Both the position numbers and the translations under genes were made by a program. This document shows positions 31,282-38,465 of a stretch of DNA of 39,732 nucleotides, one piece after another; position 1 is the stretch's first letter, and every line of letters begins with the position of its first letter. Source of the stretch: Candidatus Erabacter solicola (GTDB lineage Bacteria > Vulcanimicrobiota > Vulcanimicrobiia > Vulcanimicrobiales > Vulcanimicrobiaceae); assembly GCA_003136895.1 (NCBI GenBank), contig PLDY01000012.1, positions 1 through 39,732 of the forward strand, read 5' to 3'. The notes under the pieces were generated by a model. The model made no database searches. It was not told the origin of the DNA and saw only the letters and a list, made by a program, of their open reading frames with translations.

Positions 31282-31419
31282 CTAGCGGGAGCGGGAGCCG
31301 GAGACGGTGATGAGTGCGACTCCGACGATGCTGGCCACGAAACAGAGCGCGATGAGCAGGATCACACCCTTTTTGACGAGGTCCACGATACGGCGATGGC
31401 GCCGCGATTTCAGCTTCAC
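31282..31419 (-). CDS. Small single-pass membrane protein coupled to rsfS
   Basis: A 45-residue protein: a basic N-terminus (MKLKSRRHRRIVDLVKKG), one hydrophobic helix (residues about 19-38, VILLIALCFVASIVGVALIT), and a short Ser/Arg tail. By the positive-inside rule the N-terminus faces the cytoplasm. The GTG start at 31419 shares 4 bp (GTGA) with the rsfS stop, the same overlap type used elsewhere in this operon, which strongly suggests that it is translated. No family was recognised. It is the last cistron of the tsaE-tsaB-rimI-yqeK-rsfS run. A signal peptide-less secreted peptide is less likely given the charge pattern. Confidence 0.6.
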   Translation of the reverse strand: MKLKSRRHRRIVDLVKKGVILLIALCFVASIVGVALITVSGSRSR

Positions 31420-31757
31420 GAGCTTTGAGCCTGGCGCGGCTCGGCCGCGCCCCACAGCCGTTCGAGGTTGTAAAACGTGCGAAGTTCGGGCGTGAAGACG
31501 TGCACCACGACCGAACCCAAGTCGAGCAGGATCCAGCCCCCGTCGGAATAGCCCTCGACGCGGGCGACCGGCTGGCCGGCTTCCCGGGCCCGTTCGGAGA
31601 TCGAATCGGCGATCGAGCGCGTTTGAATCTTGGAGCGGCCGGTCGCGATCACAAATGTGTCGGCGACGATCGTACGGCCGTTGAGCGGAAGGACGAGGAC
31701 GTCTTCAGCCTTTTTGTCGAGTGCGGCGTCGCGCACGAGGTCGATCAGGTCGGGCAG
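31416..31757 (-). CDS. rsfS: Ribosomal silencing factor RsfS (DUF143)
   Basis: A protein of the RsfS/Iojap family, which binds ribosomal protein uL14 and blocks joining of the 30S and 50S subunits in starved cells. Signatures: DKKAEDVLVLPL, ADTFVIATGRSKIQTRSIAD, VEGYSDGGWILLDLGSVVVHVF and the end FYNLERLWG. The first standard start codon is GTG at 31736, but it would remove part of the first family helix (LPDLIDLVRDAAL). A CTG at 31757 lies 6 nt after a perfect AAAGGAG and restores that helix, giving 113 residues; no ATG, GTG or TTG occurs in frame upstream of 31736 within the open frame. It would overlap the yqeK 3' end by 13 bp. The CTG start is inference; the family call is firm. Confidence 0.85.
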   Translation of the reverse strand: MPDLIDLVRDAALDKKAEDVLVLPLNGRTIVADTFVIATGRSKIQTRSIADSISERAREAGQPVARVEGYSDGGWILLDLGSVVVHVFTPELRTFYNLERLWGAAEPRQAQSS

Positions 31758-32365
31758 GCTCGGCTCCTTTGCGGGGCTAGAGGGAGTTCGGAAGAGCCGA
31801 CCTCGTTCCGCTCGTAGGCGGCAAGCGCGGCAAATGTTTGCGGCGCGACCGGCACGCCCCGAGCTTGCAGGTCGGCGACGCTCGAACGAATCACGCCGAG
31901 CATTGCCGCAGCCAAGTCGCGGAAGGCCAGCGCTTCGAGCGCGGCGCGTCCCGGATAGCTGCGGCCGGCTTCCAGACCGTCGGCGAGGTAGAGGATCTCG
32001 TCGAGCCGCGACATTCGCGCGGCCGGCACCGTGTGCTTGCGAATCGCCGAGAGCACGCTTTCGCTGGTGATGCCGAATCGCTCGCGAGCGAGTTCGGCGC
32101 CCAGACGTGCGTGCAAGACGATTGGGTTGGCGCGCTCGAATTCATCGACCGGCATGCCGCGGCGCTCGCATTCTGCAAGCAGTAGCGTGGCGGGAAAGAG
32201 ACGTGCGAGATCGTGCAGCATGCCGGCAATTCGCGCATTCGAGGTGCTCTCGCCGTGACGCGCCGCCAGGCGATCGGCCAAGCGCGCGACGCGCAGCACG
32301 TGAACGTAGCGGTGTTCTTGTCCGAGTTGCTCGCGCACCGCGCGCGCCATCCGGTTGAAGGTCAA
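31745..32365 (-). CDS. yqeK: HD-domain hydrolase YqeK (Ap4A hydrolase family)
   Basis: A protein of about 206 residues with the HD metal-dependent phosphohydrolase fold. It has HRYVHVLRVARLADRLA (first His), AGMLHDLARLFP with the His-Asp pair, the helix PIVLHARLGAELARERFGI, IRKHTVPA and DEILYLADGLEAGR. This is the YqeK pattern, whose members hydrolyse diadenosine tetraphosphate symmetrically to two ADP. YqeK is typically encoded immediately upstream of rsfS, as here, though the usual nadD partner is absent. The TTG at 32365 forms a TTGA overlap with the rimI stop and is preceded by GAGG; an ATG at 32350 is the alternative, without a Shine-Dalgarno. The frame reads far upstream as shadow. The C-terminal tail of about 25 residues is less conserved. 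Confidence 0.87.
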   Translation of the reverse strand: MTFNRMARAVREQLGQEHRYVHVLRVARLADRLAARHGESTSNARIAGMLHDLARLFPATLLLAECERRGMPVDEFERANPIVLHARLGAELARERFGITSESVLSAIRKHTVPAARMSRLDEILYLADGLEAGRSYPGRAALEALAFRDLAAAMLGVIRSSVADLQARGVPVAPQTFAALAAYERNEVGSSELPLAPQRSRACPT

Positions 32366-32937
32366 CGAGCCTCGTCGCGCTCGAGCGCTTCGGCGAGCCC
32401 GTTCGCGAGCACGGCCAAGCGCTTCGCGTAGAGTTCGCCGCGCAGATTGCCGGCCCACATCACGACCGCGTTTTCGCCGTTGTCGCTGTAGTACGCGCGG
32501 CGAGTCGCGACCGTGCTGAAGCCGTACTTGCGGTAGAGCGCATGCGCGACGATATTTGATTCGCGCGCTTCCAGCGTTATCCACGACGCGCCGCGCTCGA
32601 TCGCTTCGCACAACAAATACGCCAGCGTCTGCTCGCCGTAGCGTTTCCCACGCCAATCGGGATGTACCGCGATCGTCGTGATGTGGGCGTCTTCCAAGAT
32701 GACCCAGATGCCGCCGTACGAAACGACCTCGCCACCCGCACCGCCCACGCGTCCGACAAAATAATGCGCGAGTTTGTTGTCGTTCAATTCGCTGACGAAT
32801 GCGCTCGGCGGCCACGCCGTCGAGAACGAAAGCGCTTCGATGTGCAGCACCTCGCGCACGTCGGCATTGGTCATCGGTGCGATCGCCAGACGTTGTTGCG
32901 GGCGTTCGGCGGGGCGCGGACCGAGTGCGGCTCTCAG
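32362..32937 (-). CDS. rimI: Ribosomal-protein-alanine N-acetyltransferase RimI (GNAT)
   Basis: A GNAT acetyltransferase. The first strand is LAIAPMTNADV, followed by IEALSFSTAWPPSAF (the RimI substrate helix), VSYGGIWVILEDAHITTIAV, the acetyl-CoA loop HPDWRGKRYGEQTLAYLL, LEARESNIVAHALYRKYGF and RRAYYSDNGENAVVMW. It transfers acetyl groups to the N-terminus of ribosomal protein bS18 and is often encoded beside tsaB/tsaD. The start is uncertain: the only nearby ATG (32874) would cut off most of the first strand. A CTG at 32937 overlaps the tsaB stop (CTGA), lies 5 nt after GGAG and gives 191 residues. The C-terminal tail of about 35 residues after the GNAT core is longer than usual. It overlaps the next gene by 4 bp. 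Confidence 0.85.
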   Translation of the reverse strand: MRAALGPRPAERPQQRLAIAPMTNADVREVLHIEALSFSTAWPPSAFVSELNDNKLAHYFVGRVGGAGGEVVSYGGIWVILEDAHITTIAVHPDWRGKRYGEQTLAYLLCEAIERGASWITLEARESNIVAHALYRKYGFSTVATRRAYYSDNGENAVVMWAGNLRGELYAKRLAVLANGLAEALERDEAR

Positions 32938-33587
32938 GGCTGCTCCGCGCAATAGATCTGGCTGCCGTAATCGGCGCGAACGTGATGCGGGCTCGGTGCC
33001 GGTTCGCGCCGCAGCGCCTTGCGAGCCAACGCGAGGGCCGGAGGAGACTCCGCTGGGATCGAGACGCGCACGATGACCCCAAGTTCGCCGAGCCGCGAAG
33101 CGACGCCCTCCAGCACGCCCGCACACTCGAGTGTTGCGCCACGCTGCAAGCGTTGGGCGAACGCTTCGGCCACGGCGCCGGTGGAGCCGCAGTGCACGAT
33201 CGTCTCGCTCGCGAGGCGGAGGCGGCCGCAGACGAGGCCGGAGCGGCCGGTAACGAACGCTGCGCTCGGTAGCGGCGCCCCGTCGCGTTCCACGACATCG
33301 TAGGACGAGAGGCCGACGAGCGGTAGTCCGCGCGCAAAGGCAAAGCTCTTGGCGAAGCTCAGCGCGATTCGTAAGCCCGTGAAGGTGCCCGGCCCGACCG
33401 TCACCGCGACCGTCCGGATCTCGGCGAGCGGACGCCCGGCCAGCAACTCGTCGACGAACGACAGTCCGCGTTCGAGCGCGTCGTTCCTGGCCAGCGAGGC
33501 GGCGTGCGTTCCGCTGCCGTCCGGCGCGATCAGCGCCGCCGAAAATGGTCCGAGCGCGCCATCGAGCGCCAGCAACAGCTCGCTCAC
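32934..33587 (-). CDS. tsaB: tRNA threonylcarbamoyladenosine biosynthesis protein TsaB
   Basis: A 217-residue ASKHA-fold protein. LLLALDGALGPFSAALI is the first strand-loop, ALERGLSFVDELLAG and VAVTVGPGTFTGLRIALSFA are the family signature, and GLSSYDVVE follows. With TsaD, TsaE and TsaC it makes the universal t6A modification at position 37 of ANN-decoding tRNAs; TsaB is a structural partner of TsaD without its own active site. The GTG at 33587 overlaps the TGA of tsaE by 4 bp (GTGA), and its own stop overlaps the probable rimI start. The family start matches this GTG; the frame extends upstream to 33686 only as shadow of tsaE. TsaD itself is not in this window. Confidence 0.93.
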   Translation of the reverse strand: MSELLLALDGALGPFSAALIAPDGSGTHAASLARNDALERGLSFVDELLAGRPLAEIRTVAVTVGPGTFTGLRIALSFAKSFAFARGLPLVGLSSYDVVERDGAPLPSAAFVTGRSGLVCGRLRLASETIVHCGSTGAVAEAFAQRLQRGATLECAGVLEGVASRLGELGVIVRVSIPAESPPALALARKALRREPAPSPHHVRADYGSQIYCAEQP

Positions 33588-34006
33588 GGGCGCTCGATTT
33601 CGAGACGGCGCGGCTCGTCGCCGGAGCCTTCGATCCGCACCGCAATTGCGCGCGCGGGCATGAAATCGGGCAAGCGCTCGGGCCATTCCACGAGCACGAT
33701 TGCGCCGGGAGCGAAGGCTTCGTCCAGTCCGAGTTCGACCGCTTCAGCCGGATCGTCGATGCGATATAGGTCCAGATGCTCGACCCGCGGGCACCCATCG
33801 TAGGTGTGCCGGAAGGTGAAGGTTGGGCTCGCGGCGTTCTCGTTGCCGTGCAGCGCTCGAACGACCGCGCGCACGAAGGTCGTCTTGCCCGCGCCGAGCC
33901 CTCCCGAGAGGCCGACCGAGTCGCCGGGCCTCAAGCCGCCTGCGAATTGGGCCGCGATCCGCTCGAATTCTGCGACGTTTCTCGCCTCACTTCGAACGGC
34001 GTTCAT
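33584..34006 (-). CDS. tsaE: tRNA threonylcarbamoyladenosine biosynthesis ATPase TsaE
   Basis: A 140-residue P-loop ATPase. Walker A GGLGAGKTT lies at residues 35-43; ASPTFTFRHTYDG is the conserved substrate loop, HLDLYRIDDPAEAVELGLDE the Walker B-like/LYR segment, and LVEWPERL the conserved Glu-Trp-Pro-Glu motif. TsaE hydrolyses ATP to recycle the TsaD-TsaB complex in t6A synthesis. It is the first gene of the operon tsaE-tsaB-rimI-yqeK-rsfS-small membrane protein, in which each junction overlaps. The ATG at 34006 gives the normal family length. The 186-bp gap to the divergent gyrA must contain both promoters; no clear -10/-35 pair was found for this side. Confidence 0.94.
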   Translation of the reverse strand: MNAVRSEARNVAEFERIAAQFAGGLRPGDSVGLSGGLGAGKTTFVRAVVRALHGNENAASPTFTFRHTYDGCPRVEHLDLYRIDDPAEAVELGLDEAFAPGAIVLVEWPERLPDFMPARAIAVRIEGSGDEPRRLEIERP

Positions 34007-34045
34007 GGGGAAGAAACCCCTTGTTGCATCGCGAAGCCTCGTGTG

Positions 34046-34135
34046 ATGTGGTGGAGAGCTAATGGCGTCTTAGTCGGCGTCGGAACGGGCCTTTTCCTCG
34101 GCGCGGCCGTCAAGCCGCGCGCCCAGTCGCGATAG
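34046..34135 (+). CDS. Doubtful 29-residue hydrophobic ORF upstream of gyrA
   Basis: In the tsaE-gyrA gap the plus strand encodes MWWRANGVLVGVGTGLFLGA, followed by nine residues ending AQSR. This is a short Gly-rich hydrophobic helix with a basic end, the look of a mini membrane protein. There is no Shine-Dalgarno, and it lies where the promoters of two essential genes must be, so it may be chance. Otherwise this gap shows no gene or clear hairpin. Confidence 0.2.
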   Translation: MWWRANGVLVGVGTGLFLGAAVKPRAQSR

Positions 34136-34192
34136 ACATCCTAGCTTTGCTTCGCCCAATTTCGGCGCGCCGCCCGTGCGTGAGAGTTTCTG

Positions 34193-36709
34193 TTGAATAA
34201 CGATCGCATCTCTCAAATCAACGTCGAAGATGAAATGCGGGAATCCTATCTCTCGTATGCGATGTCGGTTATCGCATCGCGAGCGCTTCCGGACGTTCGC
34301 GACGGTCTGAAGCCGGTTCAGCGTCGTATCTTGTACGCGATGTCCGAGATGAATCTCTCACCCGACAAGCAGCACCGCAAATGCGCCGGTGTCGTCGGCG
34401 AAGTGCTCAAGAATTATCACCCGCACGGCGACCAGTCGGTCTACGACGCGCTCGTGCGCATGGCGCAAGATTTCACGCTGCGCTATCCGATGATCGATCC
34501 GCACGGCAATTTCGGCTCGATTGACGGCGACCCGCCGGCGGCCTACCGGTACACCGAAGCCCGCCAGGCGCGCATCGTACTCGAGATGCTCGCCGATATC
34601 GATAAGAACACGGTCGATTTCATTCCGAACTTCGATAACCAGGGTTCAGAACCGACCGTCTTGCCGGGGCGCTTGCCGCAGTTGCTGGTCAACGGATCGT
34701 CCGGCATCGCGGTCGGCATGGCGACCAATATTCCGCCGCATAACGTCGCGGAGATCTGCGACGCGATCGCCTACGTGATCGAACACGAAGGCGAAGATCC
34801 GGACGTTACCGACGAAGCGATCTGCGACATCGTGCAAGGCCCGGATTTTCCGACCGGCGGCTTCATGATGGGTCGCGAGGCGATCCGCACGGCCTACAAG
34901 ACCGGACGCGGCTCGGTCGCAGTGCGCGGCAAAGCCGAGATCGTCGAAGATAAGGGCCGCTTCAAGATCGTCATTACCGAGGTTCCGTTCCAGGTGACGA
35001 CGGCCCGCATCGTCGAGGCGATCGCCGAAGCCTACGAAGAGAAGTCGATCGTCGGCATTTCGAAACTCGAGAACGAATCTAGCCGCAAGGGGACGCGCAT
35101 CGTCGTCGAGCTTTCGCGCAACGCGACGCCCAACGTCGTGCTGAATCAGCTCTACAAGCATACGCCGCTGCAGACGAGCTTCGGCTTCAACATGCTGGCC
35201 CTCGTGCCGGTGCCGTCGTCGATTCCCGGCGGCGGGATGTCGCTCGAACCGCAGGTGCTTTCGTTGCGGCAGATGCTCGAACATTACATCGCGCACCGCA
35301 AGGTCGTCGTGCGTCGCCGCACCGAGTACGACTTGGGGAAGGCGCGCGATCGCGCGCACATCCTCGAAGGCTTCCGGATCGCGCTCGATCACATCGAAGA
35401 AGTTATCAAGATCATTCGCGAGAGCCCGACGACCGATGTGGCGCGCGACAGTCTGATGGAACGCTTCAAGCTGACCGTCGTGCAAGCCAACGCCATCCTC
35501 GATATGCGCCTGCGCACGCTGACCGGTCTCGAGCGCCAGAAGATCGAGGACGAGTACAACCAGCTGCTCAAGACGATCGCCGAACTCGAAGACATTTTGG
35601 CGAGCGTGCGGCGCATCGCCTCGATCGTAAAGAGCGAAGCGGCCGACGTCAAGAAGCGTTTCGGCGACGAGCGTCGCACGCGGATCATTCCGGCTGAGAA
35701 CGAACTCAACATGGAGGACTTTATCCCGGACACGCCCGTGGTCGTCACCTCGACCGTCGGCGGCTACATCAAGCGAGTCTCGGTCGATACGTTCCGCGCG
35801 CAGAATCGCGGCGGCCGCGGCGTTATCGGCATCGCGAATCTGAAGAAGGAAGACGTCGTCCAGAACTTCTTCATGTCGACGACGCACCAAACCGTCCTGT
35901 TCTTCACGAATAAGGGTCGCGCGTATCGCCTCAAGGGTTACGAGATTCCCGACAGCACGCGTCAAGCGCGCGGCACGGCGCTGGTGAACTTGTTGACCTT
36001 GCCGCCGGGCGAAAGCGTCACGGCGGTCTTCCCGGTGCGCGTCTTCGAAGAGGGCGCCTACCTGGTCATGGTCACGCGTCGCGGCGTCATCAAGAAGACC
36101 TCGCTCAGCGAGTTCGCCAACATTCGTAAGAACGGGCTTAACGCCGTCTCACTCGACGAGAACGACGAGTTGCTCGCGGTCGATCTCTCGGACGGAACGC
36201 GCGACATCATTCTCGGCACGCAAAACGGCATGGCCGTGCACTTCAGCGAGAAGGACGTCCGCCCGATGGGTCGCAACGCGCGCGGCGTCCGCGCGATCAC
36301 GCTCGCGCCCGGCGACGAAGTCGTCGCCATGGATGTCGAGGAGAAGGAACGCCGCGAAGTTCTGATCGTCACATCGCACGCATACGGAAAGCGCACGCCG
36401 ATCGACGAGTACCGCCATACGTCGCGCGGCGGCAAGGGCGTCAAGGCGTTCGCCAAGGAGAAGGGCATCGGCTCCGTCGTCGATCAGATTTTGGTCAAGC
36501 CCGACGATGAGATCCTGTTGATTACCTCGGGCAACCAAGTGATTCGCATTCGCGTCGCCGAGATTCGCAAGGCTAGCCGTTCGACCAAGGGCGTGCGCTT
36601 GCAACGGCTCGACGAGGGCGACGAGGTCATCGCGATCACCAACCTCGGCGTGCAAACCAAACAGATCGAAGAGATCACGGGCGAACCCGTCGAGACCCCT
36701 CTCGCGTAG
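34193..36709 (+). CDS. gyrA: DNA gyrase subunit A
   Basis: An 838-residue type II topoisomerase A subunit. The N-terminus [20 protein letters not shown] and the winged-helix active site [12 protein letters not shown] with catalytic Tyr120 are clear. The tower and coiled-coil region follow (about residues 320-510), then the six-bladed C-terminal DNA-wrapping domain (about 515-820). The GyrA box appears as TSRGGKG near residue 748, which marks gyrase and not topoisomerase IV. With GyrB, not in this window, it introduces negative supercoils. In the quinolone-binding loop ([13 protein letters not shown]), the residue matching E. coli Ser83 is Gln81, while the Asp87 equivalent (Asp85) is kept. The start is TTG at 34193; the N-terminus [20 protein letters not shown] matches the family. 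Confidence 0.96.
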   Translation: MNNDRISQINVEDEMRESYLSYAMSVIASRALPDVRDGLKPVQRRILYAMSEMNLSPDKQHRKCAGVVGEVLKNYHPHGDQSVYDALVRMAQDFTLRYPMIDPHGNFGSIDGDPPAAYRYTEARQARIVLEMLADIDKNTVDFIPNFDNQGSEPTVLPGRLPQLLVNGSSGIAVGMATNIPPHNVAEICDAIAYVIEHEGEDPDVTDEAICDIVQGPDFPTGGFMMGREAIRTAYKTGRGSVAVRGKAEIVEDKGRFKIVITEVPFQVTTARIVEAIAEAYEEKSIVGISKLENESSRKGTRIVVELSRNATPNVVLNQLYKHTPLQTSFGFNMLALVPVPSSIPGGGMSLEPQVLSLRQMLEHYIAHRKVVVRRRTEYDLGKARDRAHILEGFRIALDHIEEVIKIIRESPTTDVARDSLMERFKLTVVQANAILDMRLRTLTGLERQKIEDEYNQLLKTIAELEDILASVRRIASIVKSEAADVKKRFGDERRTRIIPAENELNMEDFIPDTPVVVTSTVGGYIKRVSVDTFRAQNRGGRGVIGIANLKKEDVVQNFFMSTTHQTVLFFTNKGRAYRLKGYEIPDSTRQARGTALVNLLTLPPGESVTAVFPVRVFEEGAYLVMVTRRGVIKKTSLSEFANIRKNGLNAVSLDENDELLAVDLSDGTRDIILGTQNGMAVHFSEKDVRPMGRNARGVRAITLAPGDEVVAMDVEEKERREVLIVTSHAYGKRTPIDEYRHTSRGGKGVKAFAKEKGIGSVVDQILVKPDDEILLITSGNQVIRIRVAEIRKASRSTKGVRLQRLDEGDEVIAITNLGVQTKQIEEITGEPVETPLA

Positions 36710-36711
36710 CG

Positions 36712-37461
36712 CTAAGGCGACGGTTTCGCAGCGGGTTCCACATAGTCGCCTTTCGCCGGAAGCATCGCGCCGGCGAGTGTCGGATACGTGACCTCGGTGT
36801 ATTTGCCGAGCTGTTGGGTGACCACGAGCAGAATCGGTCCTTTGCGGTGACGGCTCGAATCGGCGTAGACGCGTAACAGATCGCCCGCCTTCAAGTTTTC
36901 GTGAATGTCGACGAGCGCCGTCGGCGGCGTCACTTGAATGACGTGCGCGACGTGACTGAAGAAGACCGGATACTTGGCGAGCGTGGCCGGGACGCTCTTA
37001 GACCACGTCGCATCGGGCGAACTCTCGAAATCGCCGGGTGGCGCGCTGAGCGGGTCGCTATCGAAGCCGATCGTCTGATCGTACTCGATTGCTTCGGTGA
37101 TGCAGTTGGTCACGACCAGATGCGTGCGCGCGGCGACGCGGCCGCTCGAGTTCGGCATTCCGGGAAGGCGGGGGCGCAAATCGAGCGGCGCCGTGACCAG
37201 GAAATCCGCTTCGGCCTTGCGGCAATCGGCGAGATCGGGCAGCCCGTCCTTGAACGGGATCGGTATGGCGTTGACCCAGTCGCTCACCATCTTCATCCAG
37301 AGCGGCGCCGACATCGTGCCGTGTGCGGCGTCGCTGACCGTCGCGCCCACGAGCACCCGCACGGGTGCGGAGCGAGCCCAAGCCGGTCCCGCCAGCGCCG
37401 CCGGGAGAACGGCAACGACCAGGAACGCCGCCCGCAACCGCGCAGAAGTTCTGGCGGTCAT
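36712..37461 (-). CDS. Secreted protein of unknown function
   Basis: A 249-residue protein with a Sec signal peptide (MTARTSARLRAAFLVVAVLP, hydrophobic to AALAGPAWARS, cleavage near WARS). The mature part has VRVLVGATVSDAAHGTMSAP, two well-spaced cysteines (DCRKAE and TNCITEAIEY) and a C-terminal beta-rich region with GDLLRVYADSSRHRKGPILL. No family was recognised. The start at 37461 gives a normal signal peptide. A longer frame from an ATG at 37488 has a GGGGAGAG upstream, but it would overlap the divergent thioredoxin start (ATG 37487-37489) and add residues before the basic region. The gene is convergent with gyrA (2 bp apart) and divergent from trx. Confidence 0.65.
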   Translation of the reverse strand: MTARTSARLRAAFLVVAVLPAALAGPAWARSAPVRVLVGATVSDAAHGTMSAPLWMKMVSDWVNAIPIPFKDGLPDLADCRKAEADFLVTAPLDLRPRLPGMPNSSGRVAARTHLVVTNCITEAIEYDQTIGFDSDPLSAPPGDFESSPDATWSKSVPATLAKYPVFFSHVAHVIQVTPPTALVDIHENLKAGDLLRVYADSSRHRKGPILLVVTQQLGKYTEVTYPTLAGAMLPAKGDYVEPAAKPSP

Positions 37462-37486
37462 CTTGGCTGGAGGTAAGGATTTCAAC

Positions 37487-37819
37487 ATGAGTGCTCTCCC
37501 CGATGTTTCACAAGCCACGTTCCAAAAAGACGTGCTTGCGAGCGATCAACCCGTGCTGGTAGACTTCTGGGCCGACTGGTGCGGTCCGTGTAAGATGCTG
37601 GCGCCGGTGGTCGAGAAAATTGCCCAGGCATATTCGGGCCGGATGCGGTTCATGAAACTCGACACCGATCAGAACCCGAGTTTGGCGGGAGAATATCATG
37701 TGTCGGGGATACCGTGCCTCATCCTCTTCAAAGGCGGCCAGGCGGTCGACCGTATCGTGGGCTTCGTCCCGGAACGCACGATTACGTCGATGCTCGAAAA
37801 GCATCTCAGCGCCGCCTGA
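37487..37819 (+). CDS. trxA: Thioredoxin
   Basis: A 110-residue thioredoxin with the active site WCGPCK (Cys32, Cys35) in LVDFWADWCGPCKMLAPVVE. It also has the buried Asp in VLVDF, the KLDTDQNPSLAGEYHVSGIP segment and FKGGQAVDRIVGFVP. The cis-proline (Pro76) is followed by Cys77, where most thioredoxins have Thr, so there is a third cysteine beside the active site. The protein reduces cytoplasmic disulfides using thioredoxin reductase. A strong Shine-Dalgarno (GGAGGTAAGG) lies 7 nt before the ATG at 37487; the open frame extends further upstream but is shadow. The start region overlaps the potential upstream start of the divergent secreted-protein gene. The next ORF (SelB-like) begins in the adjacent frame at the stop codon. 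Confidence 0.95.
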   Translation: MSALPDVSQATFQKDVLASDQPVLVDFWADWCGPCKMLAPVVEKIAQAYSGRMRFMKLDTDQNPSLAGEYHVSGIPCLILFKGGQAVDRIVGFVPERTITSMLEKHLSAA

Positions 37820-38465
37820 TCCCGGCGAAAGCGGGCTCCCCCTCAGCTCGGGCGACCTCGAACCGGCCGGCGAACTCGACGCCGCGCTCATTGAGGCCAC
37901 GCTCGAACGTCTCGACGCGAGCGAGCGGGAGAACCCGTGGGCTTGCGGCGCGACCTCGCTCGCGCTCGCACGTGCGCTCGCGGTCCCCGAGGCGAGGCTG
38001 GTCCGAATTCTCGCGCACCTGAGCGATGCCGGCCGGATCGCGCGGCGCGCCGGCTACTACTGTTCCCCGGGATTCGTCCCCGAACTGGAAGCCGAACAAC
38101 GCGCAGTCTTCGATCACATTTTTGCGGCCGATTCCGAGCGGCCGCTCGCCCCCGTCGCACTCGCGGACGCCGTCGCTCTGGTGAAGGCGTCGCCGGCGCC
38201 CGGATTATCGCAGGCGTTCGACACCCTCTTCGCAAGCGGCGCGCTGATCAAGGTCGCAGAGCAAGTCTACCGCGCGGATCAGCTCGCAACGATTCGCGCG
38301 AAACTGGAGGCCGCGCTGCGCCGTCGCGGGCGCGTGACGCCGGCCGAGTTCCGTGATGAGATCGGCACGTCGCGGAAGTTTGCGGTTCCGCTGCTCGAAT
38401 GGTTCGACGCGGCGGGCGTGACGATTCGCAGCGGCGATGTGCGCCTGTTGCGCGAGACGGTCTAG
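37818..38465 (+). CDS. Orphan SelB C-terminal winged-helix protein (no GTPase domains; start unresolved)
   Basis: This frame encodes about 200 residues of tandem winged-helix domains matching the C-terminal region of the selenocysteine elongation factor SelB. One winged helix covers LARALAVPEARLVRILAHLS and further, another SQAFDTLFASGALIKVAEQV. The last is the SelB signature domain, with TPAEFRDEIGTSRKFAVPLL and EWFDAAGVTIRSGDVRLLRE, the SECIS-RNA-binding unit. The EF-Tu-like GTPase half is absent. No ATG, GTG, TTG or CTG occurs between the trx stop and the first conserved helix. The only candidates are ATT at 37890, the ATG at 37698 deep inside trx (with GGGAG upstream), or a +1 shift at the trx TGA. 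Coordinates begin at the first in-frame codon at the trx stop. Could be a decayed selB, an adapted RNA/DNA-binding protein or a frame error. Confidence 0.7.
   Translation, partial: DPGESGLPLSSGDLEPAGELDAALIEATLERLDASERENPWACGATSLALARALAVPEARLVRILAHLSDAGRIARRAGYYCSPGFVPELEAEQRAVFDHIFAADSERPLAPVALADAVALVKASPAPGLSQAFDTLFASGALIKVAEQVYRADQLATIRAKLEAALRRRGRVTPAEFRDEIGTSRKFAVPLLEWFDAAGVTIRSGDVRLLRETV

Noticed and set aside
31745-33343. 532-codon frame containing yqeK
   Set aside because: Only the last about 206 codons resemble YqeK; the upstream part is antisense-like shadow of rimI and tsaB in another frame.
34646-35965. 439-codon open frame antisense to gyrA
   Set aside because: Composition (Asp/Arg/His rich) mirrors gyrA codons; no motif, no ribosome binding site; gyrA is unambiguous.
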